A stretch of DNA of 64,000 nucleotides, taken from assembly GCF_016595245.1 (NCBI RefSeq), contig NZ_JAENHM010000063.1:62001-126000 (forward strand), in the 5' to 3' direction. The notes below the pieces were generated by a model. The model was not told the DNA's origin. It ran no database searches and saw nothing but the letters and a program-made list of their open reading frames with translations. The translations under genes were made by a program, and so were the position numbers. This DNA comes from Azospirillum endophyticum. GTDB taxonomy: Bacteria; Pseudomonadota; Alphaproteobacteria; Azospirillales; Azospirillaceae. This document shows, piece after piece, positions 16,817 to 25,371 of the stretch. The first letter of the stretch is position 1; each line of letters starts with the position of its first letter.

Positions 16817-17572
16817 ATGACGAACAGACTCGCCAACAAGATCGCAGTCGTCACCGGCGCCACCAGCGGCATCGGCCTGTCGACCGCCAAGCTCTTTGCA
16901 GCCGAAGGTGCCCGGGTCTACATCACGGGCCGCCGCAAGGACGCTCTCGAAAAGGCCGTTGCGGAAATCGGTCACGCCGCCGTCGGCGTTCAGGCCGACT
17001 CCAGCAGCAACGACGATCTCGACAAGCTCTTCGCCCAGGTAAAGGCGGAACAGGGCCGTCTCGACGTTCTCGTCGTCAATGCCGGCGGCGGCAGCATGCT
17101 TCCGCTTGGCCAGATCACCGAGGAACAGATCGACGACACCTTCGGCCGCAACGTCAAGGCCGTCATCTTCACGGTCCAAAAGGCGCTGCCGCTGCTCGGC
17201 AAGGGGTCCTCGGTCGTGCTCACCGGGTCGACGGCGGGCATCGAAGGCACGGCCGCCTTCTCGGTCTACTCGGCCTCGAAGGCCGCCGTGCGCAACCTTG
17301 CCCGCTCGTGGGCGCTCGACCTGAAGGGCACCGGCATCCGCGTCAACGTCGTCTCGCCGGGCGCCACCCGGACACCGGGTCTGGTTGAACTGGCCGGCGA
17401 CGACAAGGACCAGCAGCAGGGCTTGCTCGACTACCTCGCTTCGCGCATCCCGCTCGGCCGTGTCGGCGAATCCGAGGAGATCGCCAAGGCGACGCTCTTC
17501 CTCGCGTCCGACGATGCAAGCTTCGTCAACGGAGCCGAACTCTTCGCCGACGGCGGACAGGCCCAGGTCTGA
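16817..17572 (+). CDS. Short-chain dehydrogenase/reductase (SDR)
   Basis: A 251-residue classical SDR. The N-terminal Rossmann motif is 'VVTGATSGIG' with 'YITGRRKDAL' at the end of beta-2, favouring NADP(H). 'NAGGGS' is the NAG motif, the catalytic Ser lies in 'VVLTGSTAG', and 'YSASK' gives the Tyr/Lys pair. The C-terminus 'SFVNGAELFADGGQAQV' is complete. RBS AAAGGAAA. It reduces or oxidises an alcohol/carbonyl that the sequence does not reveal. It lies downstream of the LysR gene and its palindrome, and is followed by a medium-chain reductase gene. Confidence 0.9.
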   Translation: MTNRLANKIAVVTGATSGIGLSTAKLFAAEGARVYITGRRKDALEKAVAEIGHAAVGVQADSSSNDDLDKLFAQVKAEQGRLDVLVVNAGGGSMLPLGQITEEQIDDTFGRNVKAVIFTVQKALPLLGKGSSVVLTGSTAGIEGTAAFSVYSASKAAVRNLARSWALDLKGTGIRVNVVSPGATRTPGLVELAGDDKDQQQGLLDYLASRIPLGRVGESEEIAKATLFLASDDASFVNGAELFADGGQAQV

Positions 17573-17579
17573 CGGCAAC

Positions 17580-17602
17580 GGGAGCAGCCACGGGCTGCTC
17601 CC
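17580..17602 (+). terminator. Intercistronic hairpin between SDR and MDR genes
   Basis: GGGAGCAGCC (17580-17589) and GGCTGCTCCC (17593-17602) form a perfect 10-bp stem with a 3-nt loop, eight bases after the SDR stop and directly before the AGGAGG of the next gene. It may stop part of the transcripts or protect mRNA ends. Confidence 0.5.
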
Positions 17603-17619
17603 CCACAGGAGGCCTGAAA

Positions 17620-18621
17620 ATGCGTGCGGCAGTCTATTTCAAGCATGGCAAGCCGGAAGAGGTTCTTCGGGCCGTGGACGTCGCCGATCCCGCCGGACCC
17701 GGTCGCGGCGAGGTCCTCGTCCGTGTCCTTCTTCGTCCGGTCCATCATGGCGATCTTCTCGGCGTCGCCGGGCGCTACCAGCCCGGCTCCGTCCTGCCGG
17801 AAGGCGGCGTCCGCGTCGGCTTCGAAGGCTATGGCATCGTCGAGCAGGCCGGAGAAGGCGTGGCCCTGGCTGCAGGCGCCCGCATCGCCTTCTTCCCCGG
17901 CCGCGGCGCCTGGAGCGAAAAGGCCGTCGTGTCCGCCGACTATGTCACGGAAATCCCCGACACCGTTTCCGACGAGGCCGCGGCACAGCTCCACGTCAAC
18001 CCGCTGACCACGGCCCTTCTCCTACGGGCGGTCGAGGCTTCCGGCGCGAAACCCGGCCGCGATGTCGTCGTCCTGACCGCAGCCGGCTCCGCCGTCGCCC
18101 GATTGACGATCGGGCTTCTTCTTGAGCGTGGATACGATGTGGTCGGCATCGTTCGACGCGAGGCGGGCGTGAACGAACTCAACGTTGTCTTCCCGGATCT
18201 TCCCGTCGTTTCGACGGACAAATCCGGCTGGGAGAAGCGGGTCGTCTCGGCAGCGGACGGCCGGCCGGTCGGCGTCGTTCTCGACCCGGTCGGAGGCGAA
18301 ACGGCGAGCGCCGCCGCAGGCCTTCTCTCCCAAGGCGGCAGCCTCATATCCTACGGCGACCTTTCGGGGCAGCCGATCTCCATTCCGGCACTCTACGTCT
18401 CGACGCGTGGCATCCGTATCTCCGGGGTCACCGTCGGCCGTTGGGCGGAGCTGTCTCCGGAAATGCGGAAGGCCGATCTCAAATTGGCGCTCGAACTGGC
18501 GGCCGGGAGGCCGGAGCTCTTCCCGGTAGCGAAGACCTTCGACCTCGCGGAGGTCGGCGAAGCCGCTGCCTTTGTCGAAAGGCCGGGCAAGATGGGCACT
18601 GTCCTCCTTTCCTCGCGTTGA
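17620..18621 (+). CDS. Medium-chain zinc-independent alcohol dehydrogenase / quinone oxidoreductase-like protein
   Basis: A 333-residue MDR protein. The N-terminal GroES-like domain begins 'MRAAVYFKHGKPEEVLRAVD' and has 'VLLRPVHHGDLLGVAGRY' without the catalytic zinc ligands of true alcohol dehydrogenases. The nucleotide-binding domain is 'VVVLTAAGSAVARLTIGLLL', where the usual GXGXXG is altered to AAGSAV. The end 'KTFDLAEVGEAAAFVERPGK' is typical of trans-2-enoyl-CoA/crotonyl reductase-like MDRs. A perfect AGGAGG precedes the ATG. It is the last gene of the IS-bracketed block. It likely reduces an enone or quinone-like product with NADPH. Confidence 0.85.
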   Translation: MRAAVYFKHGKPEEVLRAVDVADPAGPGRGEVLVRVLLRPVHHGDLLGVAGRYQPGSVLPEGGVRVGFEGYGIVEQAGEGVALAAGARIAFFPGRGAWSEKAVVSADYVTEIPDTVSDEAAAQLHVNPLTTALLLRAVEASGAKPGRDVVVLTAAGSAVARLTIGLLLERGYDVVGIVRREAGVNELNVVFPDLPVVSTDKSGWEKRVVSAADGRPVGVVLDPVGGETASAAAGLLSQGGSLISYGDLSGQPISIPALYVSTRGIRISGVTVGRWAELSPEMRKADLKLALELAAGRPELFPVAKTFDLAEVGEAAAFVERPGKMGTVLLSSR

Positions 18622-18649
18622 AACCTGGCGTAGCCGTGTTGCATGGAGG

Positions 18650-18905
18650 CAGGCAGGGCAAGAGATCGCCCTGCCCACGCTGCCATGGCGACGTGCTCGG
18701 CTTGGGCATAGCGGCGCGCTGCGGGCTCGGCGGGGGGCGTTGCCGATGGGCTCGAGAATAGGTCGGTGGTTGAACCAGTCGACCTATTCCGGGGTGGCGA
18801 ACCCGACGGCATCCAGGCTGCGCCATCGCCCGCGGCGTCGGATCATCTCGGTCTCAGACCGTCGATGATCTCCGCCAAGGCGTCACCGTATGGGGACGGG
18901 GGCGC
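18650..18905 (-). pseudogene. IS3-family transposase (OrfB) remnant with stop and frameshifts
   Basis: Read on the minus strand, pieces of an OrfB integrase follow in order across frames: 'YGDALAEIIDGL', then 'SETEMIRRRGRWRSLDAVGF' leading to ATPE, an in-frame TAG where Trp is expected, then 'VDWFNHRPILEPIGNAP', then after a shift 'PAEPAARRYAQAEHVAMAA'. Intact relatives read YDNALAE...GLYKTEV and EWVDWFNxRRLLEPIGNIPPAE. At least two frameshifts and one nonsense change make it dead. It points opposite to the remnant at 4240, so the two 3' ends face each other around the 4.4-18.6 kb block. The gap 18906-19027 shows nothing else recognisable. Confidence 0.8.
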
Positions 18906-19027
18906 CGCCTTGCCGCTGTCGTGATGCGCACCGCCTTGCCACGCGTCGTCGCGGCCCCCTGGCTCATCGGCGGCATCAGCCGGATACCCTGCAGCAGGCT
19001 CGGCCCCGGAAATGGGCGGCGGCACCG

Positions 19028-19528
19028 TCAGAATCGAATGACGATCGCCTGGGAGGTACTGATGGGCAGCTCCGTCTTATAGGTTATCTGCTTCAGCACC
19101 AAATTGGATCTGATGGTGGCAACGAACTCTATTTTCGACAGTTTGCTCGCTATCAACCGTTCCAGTTCTTCAACGTCCCGAACGACCACGCGCAGAAGGA
19201 AATCGCAGTCGCCCGTCATCCAGTTGCATTCCATCACCTCCGGAATCCGCTCGACGGCATCGCGGAAATTCTCCAGTGCCGATTGTGGCTGTTTGTCGAG
19301 TTTGACCTGGATATAGGCATTGATTTCCAGCCCCATCACCTTTGGATTCAGAAGGGTGACCCGTCGGTCGATGATGCCGGTCTGCTCCAGCTTCTTCACC
19401 CGCGTCAGGCAGGGCGAGGGGGAGAGGTTGATTCTGCCGGCAAGCTCGACATTCGTCAGATTTGCATCCTTTTGCAGCTCGTTGAGGATCTTGATGTCCG
19501 TTCGGTCGAGCGTCAGCGTGTTCATCAT
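19028..19528 (-). CDS. Lrp/AsnC-family transcriptional regulator
   Basis: A 166-residue Lrp-type protein. The N-terminal HTH is 'LDRTDIKILNELQKDANLTN' followed by 'VELAGRINLSPSPCLTRVKK'. The C-terminal RAM effector domain has 'VMECNWMTGDCDFLLRVVVR' with the ligand-loop 'TGDCDFLL'. The start is the first Met of MMNTLTLD, with GGGAG upstream. It is divergent from the AraC-type gene at 19768. Lrp proteins sense amino acids or related ligands; the target here could be the following catabolic block, inferred only from position. Confidence 0.9.
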   Translation of the reverse strand: MMNTLTLDRTDIKILNELQKDANLTNVELAGRINLSPSPCLTRVKKLEQTGIIDRRVTLLNPKVMGLEINAYIQVKLDKQPQSALENFRDAVERIPEVMECNWMTGDCDFLLRVVVRDVEELERLIASKLSKIEFVATIRSNLVLKQITYKTELPISTSQAIVIRF

Positions 19529-19767
19529 GATGACTCCCTGTTGTATTCTTGACGGCTTGGCTTGGAACCGAAGCGAAGAACGGCAGGAAATTCCGCGGAA
19601 CAAACCCATTTGAATGCAGCGCGCATTCCCTTCTGCCATTCGACTGTGCATACGGCAGAGTGTATCCGAGGCGAACCAATGGCAGTATCTATGGGATTGC
19701 CATTTTATGTCGCGAAACTGTCAAATTCGGACCGAGGTCCGCATCGAGACGCACGGAGGCCGCAACA

Positions 19768-20646
19768 TTGCCGAAGAGTGCACGGATTGGTGCGAAGTGG
19801 CCGGAAGCCCCGGCGTCCGGCGAGGTGACCTCGGGGGCGTGGGATCTCACTGGCTTGCGCGTCAGCTTCGCCACGCTGGATCCCGACGAGCTCGCCCGGC
19901 CGCTGGTCTCCTTTCTTGTCCAACGCAATGTGGATGACGACGAGCTGCCGATCCACCGGCACCGGAAAGGTCAGCTGGTGGTGGCGGCGGAAGGGTCGGT
20001 CATGTGCCGGACGCTCGACGGGCTTCGGATCGTCCCCGCCAACGGAGCGGTTTGGATCCCGGGGGAGATTCCCCACAGCGTTTCCATGTCGGACAGAGGC
20101 CGGTCATACTGCGTCTTCATCAATCCGGAGATTTCACCCCTGCCGGAGTCCTGCGCGACATTTTCGATCAGCCCGATGCTGCGCGAGATGATCTTTCACC
20201 TGGCCAACATGCCGCCGCTCTATCCCCTGGAAGGTCCGACGAGCCGTCTGGTCCAGGTCATCCTGGACGAGCTTGCACAGATGAAGGCGGAGCCGCTCCA
20301 CTTCCCGGTTTCCACCCATCCCAGGATCCAGCGCATCGCCGCCCAATTGCTGGAGGCGCCGGACGACCGCAGGACCATCCGGGACTGGGCGGCAACAGTC
20401 GCCATGAGCGAGCGCACGCTGGCCCGACTCATCCAGAAACAGACGGGAATGTCGTTCGGCCGGTGGCGCCAGCAACTCCACATCGTGATCGCCGTCCAAC
20501 GGATGTCGATGGGCGCCACGGTCCAGGCGATCTCCCAGGAACTGGGATATGATTCTCCAAGCGCATTCACCGCCATGTTCAGGAAACACATGGGGCAGCC
20601 GCCGCGCCGGTATCTGCAGGACCGGGCCGAAGGCGGGACGAACTGA
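19768..20646 (+). CDS. AraC-family regulator with cupin-type sensor domain (NimR-like)
   Basis: A protein of about 292 residues if started at TTG 19768, which has GGAGG eight bases upstream; a longer frame exists but its first ~73 codons look non-coding. The N-terminal AraC-binding/cupin domain has 'LPIHRHRKGQLVVAAEGSVM' and 'PANGAVWIPGEIPHSVSMSD'. The C-terminal double HTH has 'VAMSERTLARLIQKQTGMSF', then 'GRWRQQLHIVIAVQRMSMGA' and 'LGYDSPSAFTAMFRKHMGQP'. It closely resembles the regulator at 37562. It converges on the MFS gene and is divergent from the Lrp gene. Confidence 0.85.
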   Translation: MPKSARIGAKWPEAPASGEVTSGAWDLTGLRVSFATLDPDELARPLVSFLVQRNVDDDELPIHRHRKGQLVVAAEGSVMCRTLDGLRIVPANGAVWIPGEIPHSVSMSDRGRSYCVFINPEISPLPESCATFSISPMLREMIFHLANMPPLYPLEGPTSRLVQVILDELAQMKAEPLHFPVSTHPRIQRIAAQLLEAPDDRRTIRDWAATVAMSERTLARLIQKQTGMSFGRWRQQLHIVIAVQRMSMGATVQAISQELGYDSPSAFTAMFRKHMGQPPRRYLQDRAEGGTN

Positions 20647-20663
20647 CGACGCGTCGCCCTTCT

Positions 20664-20691
20664 CATGCCGACGTCATGCCGACGTCATGCC
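20664..20691 (+). repeat. Short tandem repeat (11-bp unit, 2.5 copies)
   Basis: CATGCCGACGT occurs twice in tandem at 20664-20685, followed by a partial CATGCC, just after the araC-type stop. No function is apparent. Confidence 0.5.
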
Positions 20692-20700
20692 AACGGCCCC

Positions 20701-20722
20701 CGATCCTGCTTGGGCGGGATCG
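20701..20722. terminator. Hairpin between convergent araC-type and MFS genes
   Basis: CGATCCTGC (20701-20709) pairs with GCGGGATCG (20714-20722) around a TTGG loop with one G-T pair. It lies between two convergent genes, so it may serve both strands. Confidence 0.45.
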
Positions 20723-20790
20723 AGAGCCGTTGACATGTTCGGGGACCGGCATCGCGGTCACCGCGCGGATGGCTGCCGCAGTTTACCCTG

Positions 20791-22161
20791 TCAGCTCACG
20801 ATGTCCTGCCTGATGGTCTTTCGCGCCACCATGAAGGCCATCGCCGCCAGGACATAGACGAGCGACGTGCTGATCAGCGCCCAGCGGATGCCGTCGCCGG
20901 CCCCCATCGACCGCGCGAGAAAATCGCTGATCAGGCCGACCGACAGCGGTCCAAGGCCAAGCCCGATCAGATTGGCGAAGAACAGGAAGATGGCGGTGGC
21001 CGTCGCCCGGGTGCGCGGACGCACCAGGCTTTGGACCGCCGCAAAGATGGGGCCGTAATAAATGGACTGCAGCAGCATCGGCAACCCCATCAGGCAAAGC
21101 GCCGCCACGGTGTTCGAGGTGAGATACGTCGCGAAAAGCGAGAACGGCAGGCACAGGGCCGCGGCGGCCGGAATGGTCGCGTAGGCGTCCAGGCTGCCGC
21201 GCGCCACCGCGCGATCCGTCGCCCGGCCGCCCAGCCAGGTGCCGGCGGCGCCGCAGATGCCGACGATCAGGCCCAGCACCGTACCGAGGAAACCGGTGGG
21301 ACCCAATTGAATCCCGGTGAGGTCGTTCAGCCTGGCCGCCAGCGCGCCCAACCCTTCCGCGTGATTGCGCAGGAAGTGGGAGCTTTGAAAGGCAAGATTG
21401 CTGTAAATCCCGAAACTCATGGCCACCATCGCGACCGTGAGCCAGATGTAGGTCCGCTTCCCGCCGAGTTCGCCCAGCGCCTCCCTCAGGCTGGGCGCGC
21501 TTTGCGCCTTGCTGGCCGCGACGGAGAATGTCCGCGGCTCGGGCAGCGTGAAATAGACCAGCAGCCCAAGGGCGATGCCGGGCACCCCGACCAGCGCGAA
21601 GGAGGCGCGCCAGCCGAGGCTGTCCGCGATCAGGCCGCCGACTACCATCCCGACCAGCGAACCGGCAGGAATGCCCATGGAGAAGAAGGCCAGCGCCGAG
21701 GCCCGCTTCTCTCTTGTCGTGTAATCGCTGATCAGCGACTGGGATGCCGGCGTGCAGCCCGCCTCGCCGACACCGACGCCGACCCTGGCGAGGAACAGCT
21801 GGGTGAAGTTCTGGGCCACGCCGCAGACCGCCGTGAACAGGCTCCAGGTGATCGCCGACAGCGCGACGATCTTGACCCGGTTCGCACGCTCCGCCCACCG
21901 CGCGATCGGAAGCGCCAGCGTCGCGTAGAAGATGGCAAAGGACAGTCCGGTCAAGGACCCCAGCTGCCAGTCCATGAGACCGAGTTCGCGCTTGATCGGT
22001 TCCGCCAGGATGTTGACGATCTGACGGTCGACGAAGTTCAGCATGTAGACGAGGAACAGCATGGTCAGGGCATAGCGCCGATAGTGGATCGTCATGCCAA
22101 TCGGCTTCGGCTGCGGTTTCGGCTGCGGCACCGACACCGTGGTCGTTGCGTCGTCGGTCAT
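20791..22161 (-). CDS. MFS transporter, spinster-like/organic anion importer type
   Basis: A 456-residue protein with twelve predicted helices. The N-terminal signature 'FVDRQIVNILAEPIKRELGL' and 'DWQLGSLTGLSFAIFYATLA' are typical of the spinster-like MFS branch often encoded beside bacterial degradation genes. The loop 'RWAERANRVKIVALS' is motif A, and 'GVGVGEAGCTPASQSLISDY' is the conserved helix-4/5 region. The start MTDDATTT is preceded by GGAG. A Pro/Gln/Lys micro-repeat (QPKPQPKPIG) precedes helix 1. It is the last gene of the catabolic block, next to an outer-membrane DUF1302 gene, so the pair could form the uptake route for the block's substrate. Confidence 0.85.
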   Translation of the reverse strand: MTDDATTTVSVPQPKPQPKPIGMTIHYRRYALTMLFLVYMLNFVDRQIVNILAEPIKRELGLMDWQLGSLTGLSFAIFYATLALPIARWAERANRVKIVALSAITWSLFTAVCGVAQNFTQLFLARVGVGVGEAGCTPASQSLISDYTTREKRASALAFFSMGIPAGSLVGMVVGGLIADSLGWRASFALVGVPGIALGLLVYFTLPEPRTFSVAASKAQSAPSLREALGELGGKRTYIWLTVAMVAMSFGIYSNLAFQSSHFLRNHAEGLGALAARLNDLTGIQLGPTGFLGTVLGLIVGICGAAGTWLGGRATDRAVARGSLDAYATIPAAAALCLPFSLFATYLTSNTVAALCLMGLPMLLQSIYYGPIFAAVQSLVRPRTRATATAIFLFFANLIGLGLGPLSVGLISDFLARSMGAGDGIRWALISTSLVYVLAAMAFMVARKTIRQDIVS

Positions 22162-22273
22162 ACGGCAGTCTCCAAAAAGACCGGGCACAGGGGGGCCGGG
22201 TCGGTTTCGGTCGGAACGCGGTGTCGGGAGGCGCGGGGGTTTGCGTGCGGCCGGCCTGCGGCTCGGCATGCGC

Positions 22274-24091
22274 TCAGAGTTTGACGCCCGTGCTGATGAG
22301 AAACACGTCGCGATCGGCGCGCGGGTCGTAGGGACCGGCCAAGGTCGTCTGGTAGGTCAGGTTGAAGAGATAGCGGTCCCTGACCGTGCCATCGAGCGCC
22401 AACCGGAGGATCTGGCGCCCCTGATTGAACGCGCCGTCATAGGATGTCCCGTTGACATCGTGGGCGAAGGCGACGGACGGCTTGAGGTTCACCCCCGGCA
22501 GAACATCCTGGTAGCTCAGGCTCGCCTGAAGACGATACCCCCACGAGAACGGCGTCACGAAGCCTTTGGTGGTGCAGGCCTTGGGATTGGCCCCGGCCGC
22601 GCAGAAGCCGTTGTTGGGGCCGGTTCCGAAGATGTCCGACCGGCCATAGCGGCGGAAATTGGGATCCGGCAGATCGTGGACATATTTGGCGCCGACCTCG
22701 CCGCCGAGGGTCAAAGTGCCGCCGATCACCCCGCCGATATCGCCCGATGTGGCGAACTGCCCCTGGGTGACGTGAAAGCGCTCGTAACCGGCGAACGCCC
22801 CGCCCCGGGGCACCGATGCGAAATCCCGGGCCAACACGCCGGTTTCGCTCACCGCCGCCTGCAAAAGATCGGGTGCATTGAAGGCGAGCGGCTGGTTGAA
22901 TTTATGATCGAGCTCGCCGGCGACCCGCAGTTTCATCGCGGGAACGCTGGTGGCGAAGCTGCCGGACAGCATTTTGATGTTCTTGGGGTACTGGAAGCGA
23001 TAAGCCGGATTCAAACCGTCCGGATCTCCCGGCAGGAAGATGGTGCCGCTCCGGCCGGTCCGATCGGCCTCGACATAGCCGGTCCGGGAGTGAATGTTGG
23101 TGAAGTGGAGCGAAAACCGGGTGCCGATGTCTGGCACCAGATAGGAACCGCCGACGCCGAACTGGCCGGCATTGCCCGGGGTCTGATCATTCCGGCGCTT
23201 CAGGAATCGTCCGGTCGACAGTCCGTCGACCGAGGACAAGGCATTGGACACCATGACCTCGTCGCACCCCGGTGACGCATAATCGGCGGTGGCGGCGAAT
23301 GTTCCGCAGCCCGGCTGCGTCGATGTCGCCGCCAGCAGCTGATAGAAGACGTCGAGGCTCGCGGTCGACGAGAGGTCGACCTTGCCCGACAGCGCCAGGA
23401 ACGGCTTGCCTCCTTCCTGCGGCTGCAAGCCCGGCCGGGACAATGCCGCGAAGTCGCGCGGGTTGATGTCGCGGAGGCCGCCGGGAATCGTGAAGGCGGG
23501 TCCCCAGTCGACGGTCTGCTGGCCCGCCTTGAACGAGATGGGCAGCCCACCGGCGGAGAACCGACCCTTGACGTAAGCGTCGGCAAGGGAGATGCCGCGG
23601 AACTTGGCGCCTTGCGAAAAACCACGGTCGGACAACGGACCGCCGGCATAATTGTTCGGCAGGTTGCCCAGCGCGACATGCCCCTCGGCAAGGGTATGGT
23701 CGTACCAACCCTTCACGCGGGTGAAGACGCCCCACCCTTCGGTGTTGTTGGCCTCGAAATCGACCATCCCCTTGGCGACGGTGGAAACCGGATCACCCCT
23801 CCTGTAGTTCAGGTTCCCGTCATCGGAATTGACGCCTCCCGGCGCCGCGCTTTCAAGCCGGAGCCGTGCGCCGTCGCCGGCGGGAACCAGGGACGGATCG
23901 ATGGGACTGGCGCGAATGGCCGTTCCGACGGTGGCGACGGCCCGGATTCCCCCCGACCAGTCTCCTTCCTTGAATTCCCAGGCATGGGCTGGCCAAGCGA
24001 TCGACAGGGCAACAACGATCGCCGATTTCCGGCGAATGCCAAGGCTTGTCCACCACATGGCTCGATGTGCCGATAGAATCATGTCTCCCAT
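22274..24091 (-). CDS. DUF1302 outer-membrane protein
   Basis: A 605-residue exported protein with an N-terminal signal ('AIVVALSIAWPAHAWEFKEG', cut near AHA-W). The family start 'WSGGIRAVATVGTAIRASPI' is followed by repeated amphipathic strands, e.g. 'GWGVFTRVKGWYDHTLAEGH', 'SFKAGQQTVDWGPAFTIPGG' and a C-terminal 'DRYLFNLTYQTTLAG' running to 'DVFLISTGVKL', with aromatic/charged residues as in beta-barrels. DUF1302 proteins accompany hydrocarbon, steroid and aromatic catabolic genes in Proteobacteria and are thought to admit hydrophobic substrates. RBS GGGAG. It lies 112 bp upstream of the MFS gene on the same strand. Confidence 0.85.
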   Translation of the reverse strand: MGDMILSAHRAMWWTSLGIRRKSAIVVALSIAWPAHAWEFKEGDWSGGIRAVATVGTAIRASPIDPSLVPAGDGARLRLESAAPGGVNSDDGNLNYRRGDPVSTVAKGMVDFEANNTEGWGVFTRVKGWYDHTLAEGHVALGNLPNNYAGGPLSDRGFSQGAKFRGISLADAYVKGRFSAGGLPISFKAGQQTVDWGPAFTIPGGLRDINPRDFAALSRPGLQPQEGGKPFLALSGKVDLSSTASLDVFYQLLAATSTQPGCGTFAATADYASPGCDEVMVSNALSSVDGLSTGRFLKRRNDQTPGNAGQFGVGGSYLVPDIGTRFSLHFTNIHSRTGYVEADRTGRSGTIFLPGDPDGLNPAYRFQYPKNIKMLSGSFATSVPAMKLRVAGELDHKFNQPLAFNAPDLLQAAVSETGVLARDFASVPRGGAFAGYERFHVTQGQFATSGDIGGVIGGTLTLGGEVGAKYVHDLPDPNFRRYGRSDIFGTGPNNGFCAAGANPKACTTKGFVTPFSWGYRLQASLSYQDVLPGVNLKPSVAFAHDVNGTSYDGAFNQGRQILRLALDGTVRDRYLFNLTYQTTLAGPYDPRADRDVFLISTGVKL

Positions 24092-24283
24092 CTTTGCTCC
24101 CTGCGAAGATTTATTGGAGTTGAGACAAGGAAGCCCTTCCCCGGTCTTTACGGACGAGCCAGGGTTCGGTCTTCCGATTTCACTTGAGAGAACTCGGCAT
24201 AGCTTCGGATGCCGGAGTGTGGCGCTAACCGATGCCGCCACAGCCGCTCATGCCGAAGGGCGTTTTCAAGGGCTGCCCGGATC

Positions 24284-24366
24284 CTGATCCGGCCTGCGGA
24301 GGCGGGAATCCAGACTTTGCAGACACTTGCACTGGAAACCCCGGATCCCCGCCTTCGCGCTACGGG
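24284..24366. repeat. Imperfect palindromic intergenic repeat, 'GGATCCCCGCCTTCGCG' type
   Basis: A left arm containing CTGCGGAGGCGGGAATCCAG and a right arm GGATCCCCGCCTTCGCGC are imperfect reverse complements separated by about 40 bases. Sequences of this kind are scattered in proteobacterial intergenic regions as REP-like elements. No transposase is present. Confidence 0.6.
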
Positions 24367-24417
24367 ATGGACAGATCTCGCGCTTGCAACAATGCATGCA
24401 GCCTGGCATTGAGAAAA

Positions 24418-24537
24418 GCCCCTCTCCCCTCGCGGGAGAGGGGTTGGGGTGAGGGGGAAGTGGCAACCTTCCCGGCCCCCCGTTGGGCCGGGCAGCACCC
24501 CTCATCCCAACCCTTCTCCCGCAAGGGGAGAAGGGCT
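24418..24537. repeat. Palindromic intergenic repeat, 'CCCTCTCCC...GGGAGAGGG' type
   Basis: CCCCTCTCCC/GGGAGAGGGG is itself a hairpin around a CTCGC loop (24420-24444). It continues as TTGGGGTGAGGGG, and the whole is mirrored on the right by CCCCTCATCCCAACCC and CTTCTCCCGCAAGGGGAGAAG. The arms flank a ~40-bp unique core. This matches a widespread class of REP/MITE-like intergenic repeats. Confidence 0.65.
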
Positions 24538-24728
24538 ATTCGCTAGAGACGGCCGCATCTCGTTCGCAGAAGCGAGTTGTGTGAATGCCGTAGCGCCTCC
24601 GCGGGGATGACGGATCGGAAAAGAACCGGATCACCGATAGACGTTTCCAAGCAGGCGCTCAAAAACGGTCCGAAGCCCTGCCCTTCCCGCCTTCAATACG
24701 GTGATGACGAGAACGCAGGGAATTCGTC

Positions 24729-25259
24729 CTAACCAACGGATTCAAAATATTCCATTCGTCCGAACCTGCCCGAAGAGTAAATCAGCGGAACCTTGGACTG
24801 ATTGTGGTTCTGGCCGACGACGGCGCCGATCATGATCGTATGGGTGGCAACTTCGACGCTGTTTTGTAGTCTGCAATCGAAGCTGCAAACGGATTGGCGA
24901 AGGACCGGAACCCCGGTAACCCTCTCGTCCCATTCGGCGGGGGAGAAACGGGAGGCGCCCTTGCTGCCGTCGATCGCCGCGAAGCGTTCCGCCAGCTGGA
25001 CCTGATCGGCGGCAAGAACGTTCCAGGAAAAGGCGCCGGTCCGGAGAATGACGTCATGGGCCTCGGCACTGCGGTTGATGCAGGCAAGAACCATCGGCGG
25101 CTCGACGCACAAGGAAACCGCGGCGGTGACGGTCAGGCCACGCCTGTCGGGGCCTTGGCCCGACGCCACGATCGAGACCGACCCGACGATGGCCCGCAAT
25201 GCACTCCTGAAGGCTGCCGTCTCCACAGGGTTCGGAACGGGAAAATCTTGTCCTGACAT
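24729..25259 (-). CDS. Flavin reductase (HpaC/RutF-like, FMN-binding split barrel)
   Basis: A 176-residue flavin reductase-like protein: 'FRSALRAIVGSVSIVASGQG', 'GLTVTAAVSLCVEPPMVLAC' (flavin-binding T-x-S/A region), 'INRSAEAHDVI-RTGAFSWN', then 'LIYSSGRFGRME'. These enzymes use NAD(P)H to reduce free FMN/FAD and feed it to a separate monooxygenase. RBS GAGGGT. The likely client is the luciferase-like monooxygenase at 29254 in the same minus-strand block; a RibBA paralogue lies immediately upstream. The N-terminus could be longer, but the extra codons look unconserved. Confidence 0.9.
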   Translation of the reverse strand: MSGQDFPVPNPVETAAFRSALRAIVGSVSIVASGQGPDRRGLTVTAAVSLCVEPPMVLACINRSAEAHDVILRTGAFSWNVLAADQVQLAERFAAIDGSKGASRFSPAEWDERVTGVPVLRQSVCSFDCRLQNSVEVATHTIMIGAVVGQNHNQSKVPLIYSSGRFGRMEYFESVG

Positions 25260-25371
25260 GGTGACCCTCACGCAAGGCAGTGGAATGACATGCCGCCGAC
25301 CCGGGTTGGCGCCGCCGGAGCGGTCGTTCGGCATCTGTGTTGGACGGCGGCCGCGATCCGCGCGACCTGCG

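Larger units (their letters stand above)
24092..24728. other. 637-bp intergenic region with repeat elements
   Basis: No credible gene. It separates the DUF1302 gene from the flavin reductase gene, both minus strand, and so likely holds the DUF1302 promoter. The middle is occupied by two palindromic intergenic repeats, listed separately. The rest shows no feature I can name. Confidence 0.6.

Noticed and set aside
24418..24537. CRISPR-like repeat
   Set aside because: There is only one mirrored pair with no regularly spaced direct repeats and no cas genes.
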